A DNA stretch of 64,000 bases from JACCSI01 sp035575715 (GTDB lineage: Bacteria > Acidobacteriota > Vicinamibacteria > Vicinamibacterales > UBA2999): NCBI GenBank assembly GCA_035575715.1, contig DATLXN010000026.1, forward strand, positions 1 through 64,000, given 5' to 3'. This document shows positions 51,612 through 59,402 of this stretch, one piece after another. Under the pieces are notes generated by a model. The model was not told the origin of the DNA and ran no database searches. It saw nothing but the letters and a program-made list of their open reading frames with translations. Position 1 is the stretch's first letter; the number at the start of each line of letters is the position of its first letter. Position numbers and translations under genes: made by a program.

Positions 51612-52393
51612 TGGCGCTGGTACTCAAACACAAAATGAACCGTCAGCGAGGGTTCCGAAAATGCCGACGGAAGTGCCGGCAGCCGCCGCGTCAGGACAAC
51701 GGCGCGATGGGCGAGCGCGTCGAGAGCCGGGTAGCCGCTTGGCTTCTCGACTTGCGCGCCGGTCAACGAACCGTCGCGTTGGATGACGAACTTGACGACG
51801 GTGGTACCCGCCGCCTGTTGCTTGTAATCCCAATTGCGTTGAATTAAGTCGAGCATCACCGAGAGATATTCGGGACAGCAAAAATTCGCGGTATCGAGGT
51901 AGCCGCCGGTGCCGCCGCCGCCACGTGACAGCCCAAACCCCTGCCCCTTTCCGCCCGTCTCGGCGACCGCCGACCCTTTGCGCACCTCTTCGCCTCTGAT
52001 CGGCGTGGCGCTGCGCGCTTCCTTGACCGGCTCAGCGACCTTCGATTCGGCTTTCTTCGGCGCGGTTTTCTTCGGCTCGATCATCTCCGGCGCGCGCGCG
52101 GCGGGTGCACGGACTGGTTCGATCGCCTTCTTCGCCTCGACCGGCACCGCCTGCTGAATTGGCCGCCCACCCATCATCGTCAGACCCCCGTCGCGCGGTC
52201 CCGGCGCACCGCCGAGACTGATCGTCATGACGTTCTCTTCCGGTGTCACTCGCGTCGCGCCAAACCATGAGGCCGGCGCCAGGATCACGACGGCAATCAA
52301 CGCCACGTGCGCAGCGACCGAGGCCCCAACCATCCAGCTGATGCCGTCGGTCTCGCGGCCACGCACGGTGACGATTTGCGTGACAACGTCCAC
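51608..52393 (-). CDS. TolA/TonB-type energy transducer
   Basis: The protein has 261 residues. One membrane helix lies at about 20-42 (MVGASVAAHVALIAVVILAP), then a lysine/proline/alanine-rich periplasmic spacer (about 80-150, KKTAPKKAESKVAEPVKEA), and a C-terminal TonB_C-like domain (LIQRNWDYKQQAAGTTVVKFVIQRDGSLTGAQVEKPSGYPALDALAHRAV split). By position between tolR and tolB it is the TolA of this cluster, although the C-terminal domain is closer to the TonB type. Confidence 0.85.
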   Translation of the reverse strand: MDVVTQIVTVRGRETDGISWMVGASVAAHVALIAVVILAPASWFGATRVTPEENVMTISLGGAPGPRDGGLTMMGGRPIQQAVPVEAKKAIEPVRAPAARAPEMIEPKKTAPKKAESKVAEPVKEARSATPIRGEEVRKGSAVAETGGKGQGFGLSRGGGGTGGYLDTANFCCPEYLSVMLDLIQRNWDYKQQAAGTTVVKFVIQRDGSLTGAQVEKPSGYPALDALAHRAVVLTRRLPALPSAFSEPSLTVHFVFEYQRQ

Positions 52394-52849
52394 TTATCGG
52401 CCTTTCTGGAGGGCAACCATCCCGACCTTCTCGATGCCGCCTTCTTTCAGCCGGTCGATCACTTCGAGCACTTGCTGATACTGGACAGCGCCGTCGCCAC
52501 GCAAAAACACATCGCGTTGCTCCTTGCCGACCATCGATTGCCGGATCCGTTCAGCGAGTGCATCGATCGACACCGCTTCCTCGCCCATAAACACTTTGCG
52601 GTCGGAGGTGTAACTCACCGGGATGGTGATGTACATCCGTTCGTCCGCCATCCGTTGCGTCTGTCGTGCCACCGGCAGGTTGACTTCGATGCCACGCTGC
52701 AGCATCGGCGCGGCGACCATAAAAATGATCAGCAGCACCAGCATCACGTCGACCAGCGGGATGACGTTGATCTCGGAGAGTGTCGTCGACACCCGCCGCC
52801 CCCGTCGTCCGCGACCGCCGTCGCTCGCCTGTGGCATGACCTTGGGCAT
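52394..52849 (-). CDS. tolR: TolR/ExbD biopolymer transport protein
   Basis: The protein has 151 residues. One N-terminal membrane helix (PLVDVMLVLLIIFMV) carries the proton-conducting aspartate D34. The periplasmic domain includes QRGIEVNLPVARQTQRM and FLRGDGAVQYQQVLEVID. Its stop codon abuts the tolA-like start codon. It couples the proton gradient to TolA movement with TolQ. Confidence 0.93.
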   Translation of the reverse strand: MPKVMPQASDGGRGRRGRRVSTTLSEINVIPLVDVMLVLLIIFMVAAPMLQRGIEVNLPVARQTQRMADERMYITIPVSYTSDRKVFMGEEAVSIDALAERIRQSMVGKEQRDVFLRGDGAVQYQQVLEVIDRLKEGGIEKVGMVALQKGR

Positions 52850-52852
52850 CGC

Positions 52853-53629
52853 CTAGGTGAAGTTCCTTTCGGCGATGTTGAGGAACTCGAGGCTGAAGTC
52901 GTCCATCTCTGACGCGTAGCCTTTCACCTTGGTGGTGTAGTGGTTGTAGAAATAAACCGCCGGGATTGCGGCGAAGAGGCCGGTCGCTGTCGCGAAGAGC
53001 GCCTCGGAAATGCCGGGGCCGACCACCGATAAATCGGTCGAGCCCTGGGCGCCGATGCTCTGAAACGACATCATGATCCCCCATACCGTGCCCAAGAGTC
53101 CGATGAACGGCGTAATGCTCGCCGTCGTCGCCAGAAAGGGCAGTCGCTTCTCGAGTTTGTTGAGCTCGACGGACGAGGCGCGCAGTAACGCGCGATCGAC
53201 GGCGGCGAGGCTCTTCAGGGTTTGACGCCCGGCGGGAGTCCCGGGACTGGCAACGGCACTGTTGGCGGGCGGTTGACGCAGTTGCAGATTGAGCTCGGCA
53301 TAGCCGGCTTGAAACATCCCGACGAGAGGACTGCCCTCGAGGGACTTACAGACCGCCTGCACTTCGGAAAACTTGGTGCTGCGGCGGAACACGTCGAGGA
53401 AGGTCGCCGATTGTTGTTCCATCCGCCGAAACGCCAGGGCTTTAAAAAAAACGATGCCCCAGGAGACGACCGAGAACACGACCAAGATGACGAGAACGGC
53501 CTGTGAAACCGCACTCGCGTCCCGAATCAATTCGACTATGTTTCCCGTGTTATTTGGCGCGGCGTCCTGCGCGGACGCGGCACTGCCTTGAAGTTGCAGT
53601 GCCAGGACTACCCATCCAGGCGTCGGCAA
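52853..53629 (-). CDS. tolQ: TolQ/ExbB proton channel protein
   Basis: The protein has 258 residues from TTG 53629. The open frame continues to 53719, but GGAGG at 53640-53636 sits 6 nt before TTG 53629, and the promoter below overlaps the longer version. Three membrane segments: VLVILVVFSVVSWGIVFF, PFLATTASITPFIGLLGTVWGI and SEALFATATGLFAAIPAVYFY. They match the MotA/TolQ/ExbB fold. It forms the channel with TolR and is the first gene of the tol operon. Confidence 0.92.
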   Translation of the reverse strand: MPTPGWVVLALQLQGSAASAQDAAPNNTGNIVELIRDASAVSQAVLVILVVFSVVSWGIVFFKALAFRRMEQQSATFLDVFRRSTKFSEVQAVCKSLEGSPLVGMFQAGYAELNLQLRQPPANSAVASPGTPAGRQTLKSLAAVDRALLRASSVELNKLEKRLPFLATTASITPFIGLLGTVWGIMMSFQSIGAQGSTDLSVVGPGISEALFATATGLFAAIPAVYFYNHYTTKVKGYASEMDDFSLEFLNIAERNFT

Positions 53630-53689
53630 CAAAACCCTCCGGTTTCGGTCACTTGTGGGGGCGCTGCTGGGAGAGCGCGGATGTGTGCA

Positions 53690-53719
53690 ACGGTAGCACA
53701 CGGTGTGAAATAGTGTCAA
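53690..53719 (-). promoter_or_regulatory. Promoter of the tol-pal operon
   Basis: On the minus strand a perfect TTGACA -35 (53719-53714) is followed after 18 nt by TACCGT (53695-53690). The mRNA would start near 53683, leaving a leader of about 54 nt before the Shine-Dalgarno-led TTG of tolQ. It is the clearest -35/-10 pair in the window. Confidence 0.65.
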
Positions 53720-53724
53720 ACCCC

Positions 53725-53733
53725 TGATACGAT
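53725..53733 (+). promoter_or_regulatory. Extended -10 box for recN
   Basis: TGATACGAT is a TGn-extended -10 element facing recN, about 48 nt before its GTG. It lies immediately behind the divergent tol promoter. Confidence 0.4.
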
Positions 53734-53781
53734 GGAGTTTCCGCGTTTTACAGGCGCTCGGCCCAGGAGTTCCGGTTTCCG

Positions 53782-55473
53782 GTGATCCGTTATCTCTCCA
53801 TCCGCAATCTCGCTGTCATCGAGTCGGTCTCGGTTGAATTTGAACGCTCTTTCAACGTTTTGACGGGCGAGACCGGTGCCGGCAAATCGATTCTGGTTGA
53901 GGCCGTCGGACTGCTTCTCGGCGGGCGCGCGTCCCAGGATTTGGTGCGCACCGGAGAAGACATGGCGACCGTCGAAGCCATTTTCGAATCGGGCGGGGAA
54001 GAGATCGTGGTGCGCCGCGAGATCACGGCCCAGGGACGCAGCCGCGCCTTTATCTCCGGCGCCTTGGCAACGGCGGGTGCCCTCAAAGACCTGTCGAACC
54101 GACTCGTCGAGCTCCATGGGCAGCATGAACATCAGCAGCTGCTCGACCCTGAACAGCATCTCCCGGTGCTGGATGCGTGGGCCGGCCACACCGCGCTGCA
54201 ACGCGAGGTCGCGGCGGCCTATGCGCGGGTGCGAGGGTTGCGTGAGCAGCTGGATCGCTTGCGGATGGACTCGCGCGAACGGTCGGCCCGGCTCGAGTTG
54301 GTGGAATTTCAACGCTCCGAGTTGTCGAAGGCCGGCCTCAAGGCTGGAGAGGACGACGAACTTTCGGCGTTGCGGCAGGTGCTCCGCAGTGCAGATACGA
54401 TTCAGCGGCTGTGCGCCGAAGGGTACGCCGAACTATATGACTCTGAGGCAAGTGTCCTGACCGGCCTGGGTCACGTCTGGAAGAAGGTGAGCGAGCTTGC
54501 CGCCCTTGACCCTCGTTTCGCCCCGCACCTTGAACAGCGGGAAGCGATGAAAGCCCAGCTGGATGATCTGGCGTTCACGCTCCGAGACTTCGCCGATACC
54601 ATCGACGCGACACCCGGCCGGCTTGAGCAGGTCGAGGACCGGCTGGCACTCCTCGAGCGCGTGAAGCGCAAGCATGGGCCGACCCTCGACGACGTGATCG
54701 TCCGCCGGGATACGTTAAACGCTGAATACGCGGCACTCACTGGAGGCGGGTCGACCGCCGCGGTCGTCGACGAGCAACTGGCCGCAGCCTCCCACGCGTT
54801 TCTTGAGGTCGCCGGCCGACTCTCCAAATCGCGACGGGCCGCGGCCCCGAAGTTTGCCAAAGCGCTCGAAGGGGAGCTGGCCGACTTGGCCATGGAGCGT
54901 ACGCGATTCGAGGTGCGGTTGGTCAGTCGCGAAGACCCCGGCCAGTGGTCAGAACGCGGGCTTGATGGCGGTGAGTTTTACCTGTCCCCAAATCCTGGCG
55001 AGGACCTCCGTCCCCTTGCCCGCATCGTGTCGGGCGGCGAACTCTCGCGGGTCATGCTGGCCTTGAAAACCCTGGCCTCGGCAGACCAACCTGAGAAGAC
55101 CCTGATCTTCGACGAGGTTGATGCCGGGATCGGCGGGCGCGTGGCAACGGTGGTGGGGGAGAAGCTCCGCGGCCTGGGATCGCGGTTTCAGGTAATGTGC
55201 ATCACCCATTTGCCGCAGATCGCGGCCGCCGGATCGACCCACTACTACATCGAGAAAACGGTCAAAGCGGAGCGCACCGCCACGTCGGTCACCCGGCTTG
55301 ATGTGGAGGACCGGGTCGAAGAGGTCGCCCGGATGATGGGCGGGACCGATGCCGGCGCGCAAGCTCGCGCCAGCGCCCGCGAACTCCTGGCGGCGGCCAA
55401 GGCGAAAGGCGAAAGCGAAAGTCCCGCGACGGGGCGAAAGCGAAAGTCGATCCCTGCCGCGCGGCGCCAGTAA
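53782..55473 (+). CDS. recN: DNA repair protein RecN
   Basis: The protein has 563 residues from GTG 53782, an SMC-like ATPase. Walker A is LTGETGAGKSILVEAVGLLLGG, the central region is a long coiled coil (about 155-360), the ABC signature is RIVSGGELSRVMLALK and Walker B is TLIFDEVDAGIGG. It holds broken DNA ends during double-strand break repair. The last 25 or so residues (KAKGESESPATGRKRKS) are low in complexity and encoded by a GCGAAAG heptad repeat, so they are probably a recent addition. Confidence 0.95.
   Translation: MIRYLSIRNLAVIESVSVEFERSFNVLTGETGAGKSILVEAVGLLLGGRASQDLVRTGEDMATVEAIFESGGEEIVVRREITAQGRSRAFISGALATAGALKDLSNRLVELHGQHEHQQLLDPEQHLPVLDAWAGHTALQREVAAAYARVRGLREQLDRLRMDSRERSARLELVEFQRSELSKAGLKAGEDDELSALRQVLRSADTIQRLCAEGYAELYDSEASVLTGLGHVWKKVSELAALDPRFAPHLEQREAMKAQLDDLAFTLRDFADTIDATPGRLEQVEDRLALLERVKRKHGPTLDDVIVRRDTLNAEYAALTGGGSTAAVVDEQLAAASHAFLEVAGRLSKSRRAAAPKFAKALEGELADLAMERTRFEVRLVSREDPGQWSERGLDGGEFYLSPNPGEDLRPLARIVSGGELSRVMLALKTLASADQPEKTLIFDEVDAGIGGRVATVVGEKLRGLGSRFQVMCITHLPQIAAAGSTHYYIEKTVKAERTATSVTRLDVEDRVEEVARMMGGTDAGAQARASARELLAAAKAKGESESPATGRKRKSIPAARRQ
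55401..55449. repeat. GCGAAAG heptad repeat inside the recN 3' end
   Basis: GGCGAAA, GGCGAAA, GCGAAAG occur in 7-bp register at 55401-55421, and GGGCGAAAGCGAAAGTCG recurs at 55432-55449. The spelling equals the right arm of element C read on the other strand. Here it is translated as the RecN tail. Confidence 0.55.
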
Positions 55474-55482
55474 CGCTGCATA

Positions 55483-55502
55483 CTTATTCAGCCTTATTCA
55501 GC
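55483..55502 (+). repeat. Tandem decamer directly before the miaB start codon
   Basis: CTTATTCAGC occurs twice in perfect tandem, ending at the base before the miaB ATG (55503). No Shine-Dalgarno sequence is present. Confidence 0.8.
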
Positions 55503-56840
55503 ATGAAGTATTTCATCGAGACCTACGGTTGCCAGATGAACGTCCACGACTCCGAGCGGATGGCGGGGTTGCTCGAGGCGTCTGGCTACGAAGCCGCCAC
55601 CGGCGACGCGGACGCCGACGTGGTCGTGATCAACACCTGCAGCGTGCGGGAGAAGGCCGAAGAAAAACTCCACGATCGCCTCGGCGTCCTCAAGGGGATG
55701 CGTCGCGCGACCGGGCATGCGCCCCTCATCGCGGTCGCCGGCTGTGTCGCGCAGCAGGAGGGCTCGCGACTGCTGCAGCGCTCAAACCTCATTGACGTGG
55801 TCGTCGGCACGCAGCGGCTCAAGATGCTGCCGACCTTGGTCGCGCAGGCGCGCGGACGCACTATCACGAACGCGAAGACGCTCGCGGCGATCGTCGATGT
55901 CGACACCCCGTACGACGAGCCCTCTTTTCCTCTCGGCTTGACCCGTCACGCAGATCCGGTCAAGGCCTACGTCACGATCATCGAAGGCTGCAACGACTTC
56001 TGTTCGTTTTGCGTCGTGCCTTACACCCGCGGCCACGAACGGATGCGCGCCAAGCGCGAGATCCTGGACGAGGTCCGGGCGGCGGTGGCGACCGGCCGAA
56101 CAGAAATCCAGCTGCTCGGTCAGATCGTCAACCACTACCAGGCACCGGACGAGTCCAACTGCGATTTCGCCGCGTTGCTGGCAGCGGTCAATGACGTGCC
56201 CGGCGTTCGCCGCATCCGATTTGCGAGTCCGCACCCGCGGCACGCATCGGACCGCCTGATCGCGGCCATCCGCGATCTGCCGGCGGTCTGCAAGCACATT
56301 CACTTACCGGTGCAGTCGGGTTCGACGACCGTCCTGCAGCGCATGCGCCGGCGGCATACGCGCGAGCAATATCTCGATCTGATCGCCGAACTCCGTGGCG
56401 CTATCCCGAATCTCCAGCTATCGACCGATATCATTGTTGGCTTCCCAGGGGAAACGGACGAGGAGTGGGCCGACACGCTGTCAGTAGTCGAGGCGGTGCG
56501 CTTCCACTGCATCTTCTCGTTCAAATATTCGGTCAGGCCGAACACCTTGGCGTCGAAGAAGCTCATGGACGATGTCAGTGAAGAGATGAAGACGCGACGG
56601 ATTCGCGGCTTACAGTTGCTGCAGCGGCGGATCCAGTTGGAACTGCACGACGCGGCAATCGGCCAGCGGGTGGAAGTCCTGGTCGACGCACGCAGCCGCC
56701 GGCGGGACTGGGAACTCTCCGGCCGAAGCAGCGGCAATACGGTGGTGAACTTTCCGGGACCCTCCGAGTGGGTGGGGAAGTATATCGAGGTCGAGATCAA
56801 ACGGGCGGGGCCCTACAGTGTGTGGGGCGAGGCAGTTTGA
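55503..56840 (+). CDS. miaB: tRNA-2-methylthio-N6-isopentenyladenosine synthase MiaB
   Basis: The protein has 445 residues. The N-terminal UPF0004 domain has the three auxiliary-cluster cysteines in TYGCQMNVHDS, NTCSVREKAEEK and VAGCVAQQEG. The radical SAM motif is GCNDFCSFCVVPYTRG, and the C-terminal TRAM domain follows (about 375-440). It methylthiolates A37 of tRNAs reading UNN codons. Downstream lies the heptad repeat E. Confidence 0.96.
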   Translation: MKYFIETYGCQMNVHDSERMAGLLEASGYEAATGDADADVVVINTCSVREKAEEKLHDRLGVLKGMRRATGHAPLIAVAGCVAQQEGSRLLQRSNLIDVVVGTQRLKMLPTLVAQARGRTITNAKTLAAIVDVDTPYDEPSFPLGLTRHADPVKAYVTIIEGCNDFCSFCVVPYTRGHERMRAKREILDEVRAAVATGRTEIQLLGQIVNHYQAPDESNCDFAALLAAVNDVPGVRRIRFASPHPRHASDRLIAAIRDLPAVCKHIHLPVQSGSTTVLQRMRRRHTREQYLDLIAELRGAIPNLQLSTDIIVGFPGETDEEWADTLSVVEAVRFHCIFSFKYSVRPNTLASKKLMDDVSEEMKTRRIRGLQLLQRRIQLELHDAAIGQRVEVLVDARSRRRDWELSGRSSGNTVVNFPGPSEWVGKYIEVEIKRAGPYSVWGEAV

Positions 56841-56841
56841 G

Positions 56842-56897
56842 AGTGCTAAGTGCTAGGTGCTAAGTGCTAGGTGCTAAGTTCTAAGTGCGAAGTGCTG
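56842..56897. repeat. AGTGCTA heptad repeat E (8 units)
   Basis: Eight 7-bp units in register: AGTGCTA twice, GGTGCTA, AGTGCTA, GGTGCTA, AGTTCTA, AGTGCGA, AGTGCTG. It begins one base after the miaB stop codon. It has no inverted arm of its own. The spelling matches element F. Confidence 0.85.
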
Positions 56898-56930
56898 AGG
56901 GCGGGACTGGACGGCGGGGAGTAGAGGACC

Positions 56931-57452
56931 ATGGAACCACTGAATGACAACGGCGTGGCCGGCGCAATGCTGATCGAGATGAACATCAAAGGGTTGATGG
57001 TCGATCCGATCACCAATATGCCGATCATCATCCTCCGCGATCGTGACGGTCAAAAGGTCCTGCCGATCTGGGTCGGGGTGTTCGAGGCCAACGCCATCGC
57101 GCTGCAGATTGAAAACATTCAGACCCCGCGGCCGATGACCCACGACCTGTTGCGCAACGTGATTCAGGATCTGCAGGCGGCGGTGGAGAAGATCGTCGTG
57201 TGCGATTTGAAGGAGAACACCTTCTACGCACTGATTCACCTGATGACGCCCGGCGGGCCGGTGGCGATTGATGCGCGGCCCAGCGACGCCATCGCACTGG
57301 CGCTCCGCACAAGGGCGCCGATCCTGGTCGAGGAACGGGTGATCGATAACGCCAAGACGGTCGACTTCAGCAACGAAAAGCAGGACTCCGACCGACTCCA
57401 GCAATGGCTCGAGTCACTTGACCCGGACGAAATGGGCAAATACAAGATGTAA
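56931..57452 (+). CDS. Bifunctional nuclease family protein (DUF151)
   Basis: The protein has 173 residues. The BFN/DUF151 core is clear: MVDPITNMPIIILRD, LPIWVGVFEANAIALQIEN, RPMTHDLLRNVI, and DARPSDAIALALRTRAPI. Homologues show DNase and RNase activity in plants and are widespread in bacteria with no settled role. An alternative start is the ATG at 56967. AGAGGA just upstream of 56931 is a weak ribosome-binding site. Confidence 0.88.
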   Translation: MEPLNDNGVAGAMLIEMNIKGLMVDPITNMPIIILRDRDGQKVLPIWVGVFEANAIALQIENIQTPRPMTHDLLRNVIQDLQAAVEKIVVCDLKENTFYALIHLMTPGGPVAIDARPSDAIALALRTRAPILVEERVIDNAKTVDFSNEKQDSDRLQQWLESLDPDEMGKYKM

Positions 57453-57620
57453 TCCGCAACGCCGCACGGCCCCTCCCCGGCCGTCAGCTGCGGAATCTTC
57501 AGGCACTTGTCGGCCGGCCGACAATTTCTTTAACTCGCTCATTAGCAACTACTTAACGTCCGCAATTTTGATCCAAGCGCGCGTCCGACACGCGCCCCTT
57601 GATCCCGTCCCCAACCACGT

Positions 57621-57647
57621 TCTGTGTAATCGGTGTAATCTGTGGTT
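57621..57647 (+). repeat. Nonamer repeat J upstream of parA
   Basis: Three 9-bp units: TCTGTGTAA, TCGGTGTAA, TCTGTGGTT. It ends two bases before the probable parA TTG. The 200-bp gap before it (57453-57620) shows a GGCCGGCC-centred palindrome near 57510 but no gene. Confidence 0.6.
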
Positions 57648-57649
57648 CC

Positions 57650-58405
57650 TTGATTCTCGCCATCGCCAATCAAAAAGGCGGCGTCGGTAAAACCACGACC
57701 GCGATCAACCTGGCGGCTGCGTTAGCCTTGCGCAACCGCAAAACGTTGCTCATCGATCTCGACCCGCAGGCCAACAGCAGCATGTCGTTCGTCGATCTTC
57801 GCGAGGTGCACAAGAGCATGTTCGACGTCTTTGTCGAACCCTCGGTGCACCTGCGCGATGTGATTCTGCCGACCGGCCTCGAGCACTTGTCCGTGGCGCC
57901 GGCACGCATTGCGCTCGCCAAACTCGAGGCGCGAATGACCGGTGATCTGGACGCGCCCTTCCGCCTGAAAGATCAGTTGCGCGAAGTGCGCGACGACTAT
58001 CCCACCGTGGTCATCGATTGTCCGCCAGCGCTCGGCTTGCTGACGGTCAACGCACTGGTGGCCGCGACACACTTGCTGATTCCGATTCAGTCGTCGTACT
58101 TCGCGCTCGAAGGCACCGACGATCTGCTCGAGACGATCGAGAAGGTGCGGCAGCGGCCCAATCCCGAATTGAAAATCCTCGGTGTGGTGATTACCATGCA
58201 CGACCGGCGAACCGCCCTGGGACGCGATATCCGCGAACAGATCAAGAAAGTATTTGGCGAGAAAGTGTTCAAGACCGTGATCAGTAAGAGCGTCCGCCTG
58301 GAGGAGAGTCCGGCCTACCGCGAATCGATTTTCACCTTTGCCCCGGAGTCGAGCGGCGCGACCGAGTACTACAGCCTGTGTGAGGAGGTCATCGATCGTG
58401 CCTAA
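57650..58405 (+). CDS. parA: Chromosome partitioning ATPase ParA (Soj)
   Basis: The protein has 251 residues from TTG 57650, giving ILAIANQKGGVGKTTTAINLAAALA at the N-terminus; the open frame to 57599 would add a non-homologous leader coded by repeat J. The deviant Walker A KGGVGKTT, LLIDLDPQANSS and VVIDCPPALGLLT are diagnostic. It drives segregation with ParB, which overlaps by 8 nt. The pair is not next to gidA/gidB or oriC-type genes here. Confidence 0.95.
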   Translation: MILAIANQKGGVGKTTTAINLAAALALRNRKTLLIDLDPQANSSMSFVDLREVHKSMFDVFVEPSVHLRDVILPTGLEHLSVAPARIALAKLEARMTGDLDAPFRLKDQLREVRDDYPTVVIDCPPALGLLTVNALVAATHLLIPIQSSYFALEGTDDLLETIEKVRQRPNPELKILGVVITMHDRRTALGRDIREQIKKVFGEKVFKTVISKSVRLEESPAYRESIFTFAPESSGATEYYSLCEEVIDRA

Positions 58406-59219
58406 GCGAGGCTTGCCCGAAACCCTGCGAATGCGCCATGACGCGCACTACGTCGAAACACTTGCCGCGTCGGCCGCGACGCCGGTCGGCCGGATGATTC
58501 CGATCGAGCAGATCGACCCTAACCCCGACCAGCCACGCCAGGCCATGGGCGACCTGTCTGAGTTGATTGCCTCGGTGTCGGAGAAGGGCATTATCGAGCC
58601 GCTGGTCGTGCGCCAACGCGGGTCGCGTTACCAGATCATCGCCGGCGAACGGCGCTATCACGCCGCCTCGCAATCCGGCCTCCAGGAATTACCCGTCGTC
58701 GTTCGCGATGTCGACGATACGGAAATGCTCGAACTGGCGTTGGTGGAAAACATCCAGCGCAAGGATCTCACCGCGTTTGAAGAAGCCGAGGCCTTGACCA
58801 GCCTGGCACAGCGATGTGGCTACACCCACGAAGATTTAGCCAAGCGGCTAGGCAAGTCGCGGACGTCGGTCACTGAGTCCCTGGCACTGCATAACATGCC
58901 GGCCGAAGTGCGCAAGGTGTGCCGCCTGGCGGGGATTACCAACAAGTCCACCTTGCTGCAGATTGTCCGTCAAGGTGATCCCCAGAAGATGCTGGCGCTG
59001 CTGGAAAAAGTGGCCAGTCAGGGTCCCGCCACGCGTGACCAGGTCCGCAAGGACGCCGCAAAACCGGCGGCCGGGCGTCCCAAGGCATTCACCTTCAGCT
59101 TTAAACCGCAGAACAAGGCGTTCAACCTGCGTCTGAGCTTCAACAAAAAGAGCGCCTCGAAAGACGACATCATCACGGCGCTCGAAGCCATCCTGCAGGA
59201 ATTGCGGACCAAGCAGTAG
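58398..59219 (+). CDS. parB: Chromosome partitioning protein ParB
   Basis: The protein has 273 residues from GTG 58398, preceded by GAGGAGG at 58382-58388. The CTPase motif GERRYHAA (IIAGERRYHAAS) and LVENIQRKDLTAFEEAEAL are typical, followed by a helix-turn-helix (YTHEDLAKRLGKSRTSVTESLAL) and a C-terminal dimer domain. It loads at parS and spreads. No canonical parS (TGTTTCACGTGAAACA) is visible in this window. Confidence 0.95.
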   Translation: MPKRGLPETLRMRHDAHYVETLAASAATPVGRMIPIEQIDPNPDQPRQAMGDLSELIASVSEKGIIEPLVVRQRGSRYQIIAGERRYHAASQSGLQELPVVVRDVDDTEMLELALVENIQRKDLTAFEEAEALTSLAQRCGYTHEDLAKRLGKSRTSVTESLALHNMPAEVRKVCRLAGITNKSTLLQIVRQGDPQKMLALLEKVASQGPATRDQVRKDAAKPAAGRPKAFTFSFKPQNKAFNLRLSFNKKSASKDDIITALEAILQELRTKQ

Positions 59220-59272
59220 GGCGTCGGGCAGTCGACGGCGGCCGCCGCAACCGCTGAAAATCCGGTCACTCT

Positions 59273-59297
59273 TACATGTTAGTTAACATAACATGTA
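59273..59297. other. Perfect 25-bp palindrome in an AT-rich gap after parB
   Basis: TACATGTTA and TAACATGTA are exact inverted arms around GTTAACA. The surrounding 59265-59330 is strikingly AT-rich for this genome. It sits between convergent genes, where an ordinary operator is not expected. It might be a ParB-related or other protein-binding site; that is inference. Confidence 0.6.
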
Positions 59298-59351
59298 TTA
59301 TCAGACCTTAAGTATTTAGCAAGGTAAAGTCCCCTGTGCAAGGTTTGCGGA

Positions 59352-59402
59352 CTGACTTGTTGGGCTTACGCCCGAACCACGCTGTTTTGCCAGCGCAGTC
59401 AG
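59352..59402. other. Potential structured RNA or shared terminator between parB and GH57
   Basis: An outer stem CTGACT (59352-59357)/AGTCAG (59397-59402) encloses two hairpins: GGGC-TTAC-GCCC (59362-59373) and GCTG/CAGC (59381-59394). A 7-bp direct repeat GCAAGGT lies just upstream. No U-run is present. The rightmost bases overlap the GH57 stop codon. Confidence 0.3.

Noticed and set aside
56842..56897. CRISPR-like array
   Set aside because: Units are only 7 bp with no spacers, and no cas gene is in the window.
59359..59378. attC-like site (GTTGGGC with GCCCGAAC)
   Set aside because: The core sites are in the wrong order for an attC, only one pair is present, and no integrase or cassette lies nearby.
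57453..59398. Canonical parS or DnaA boxes near parAB
   Set aside because: I found no TGTTTCACGTGAAACA and no cluster of TTATNCACA; the TCTGTGTAA nonamers do not match a DnaA box.
59310..59400. Cyclic di-GMP (GEMM) or other known riboswitch
   Set aside because: The conserved GEMM core bases are missing and the segment lies between 3' ends of convergent genes, not upstream of a gene.
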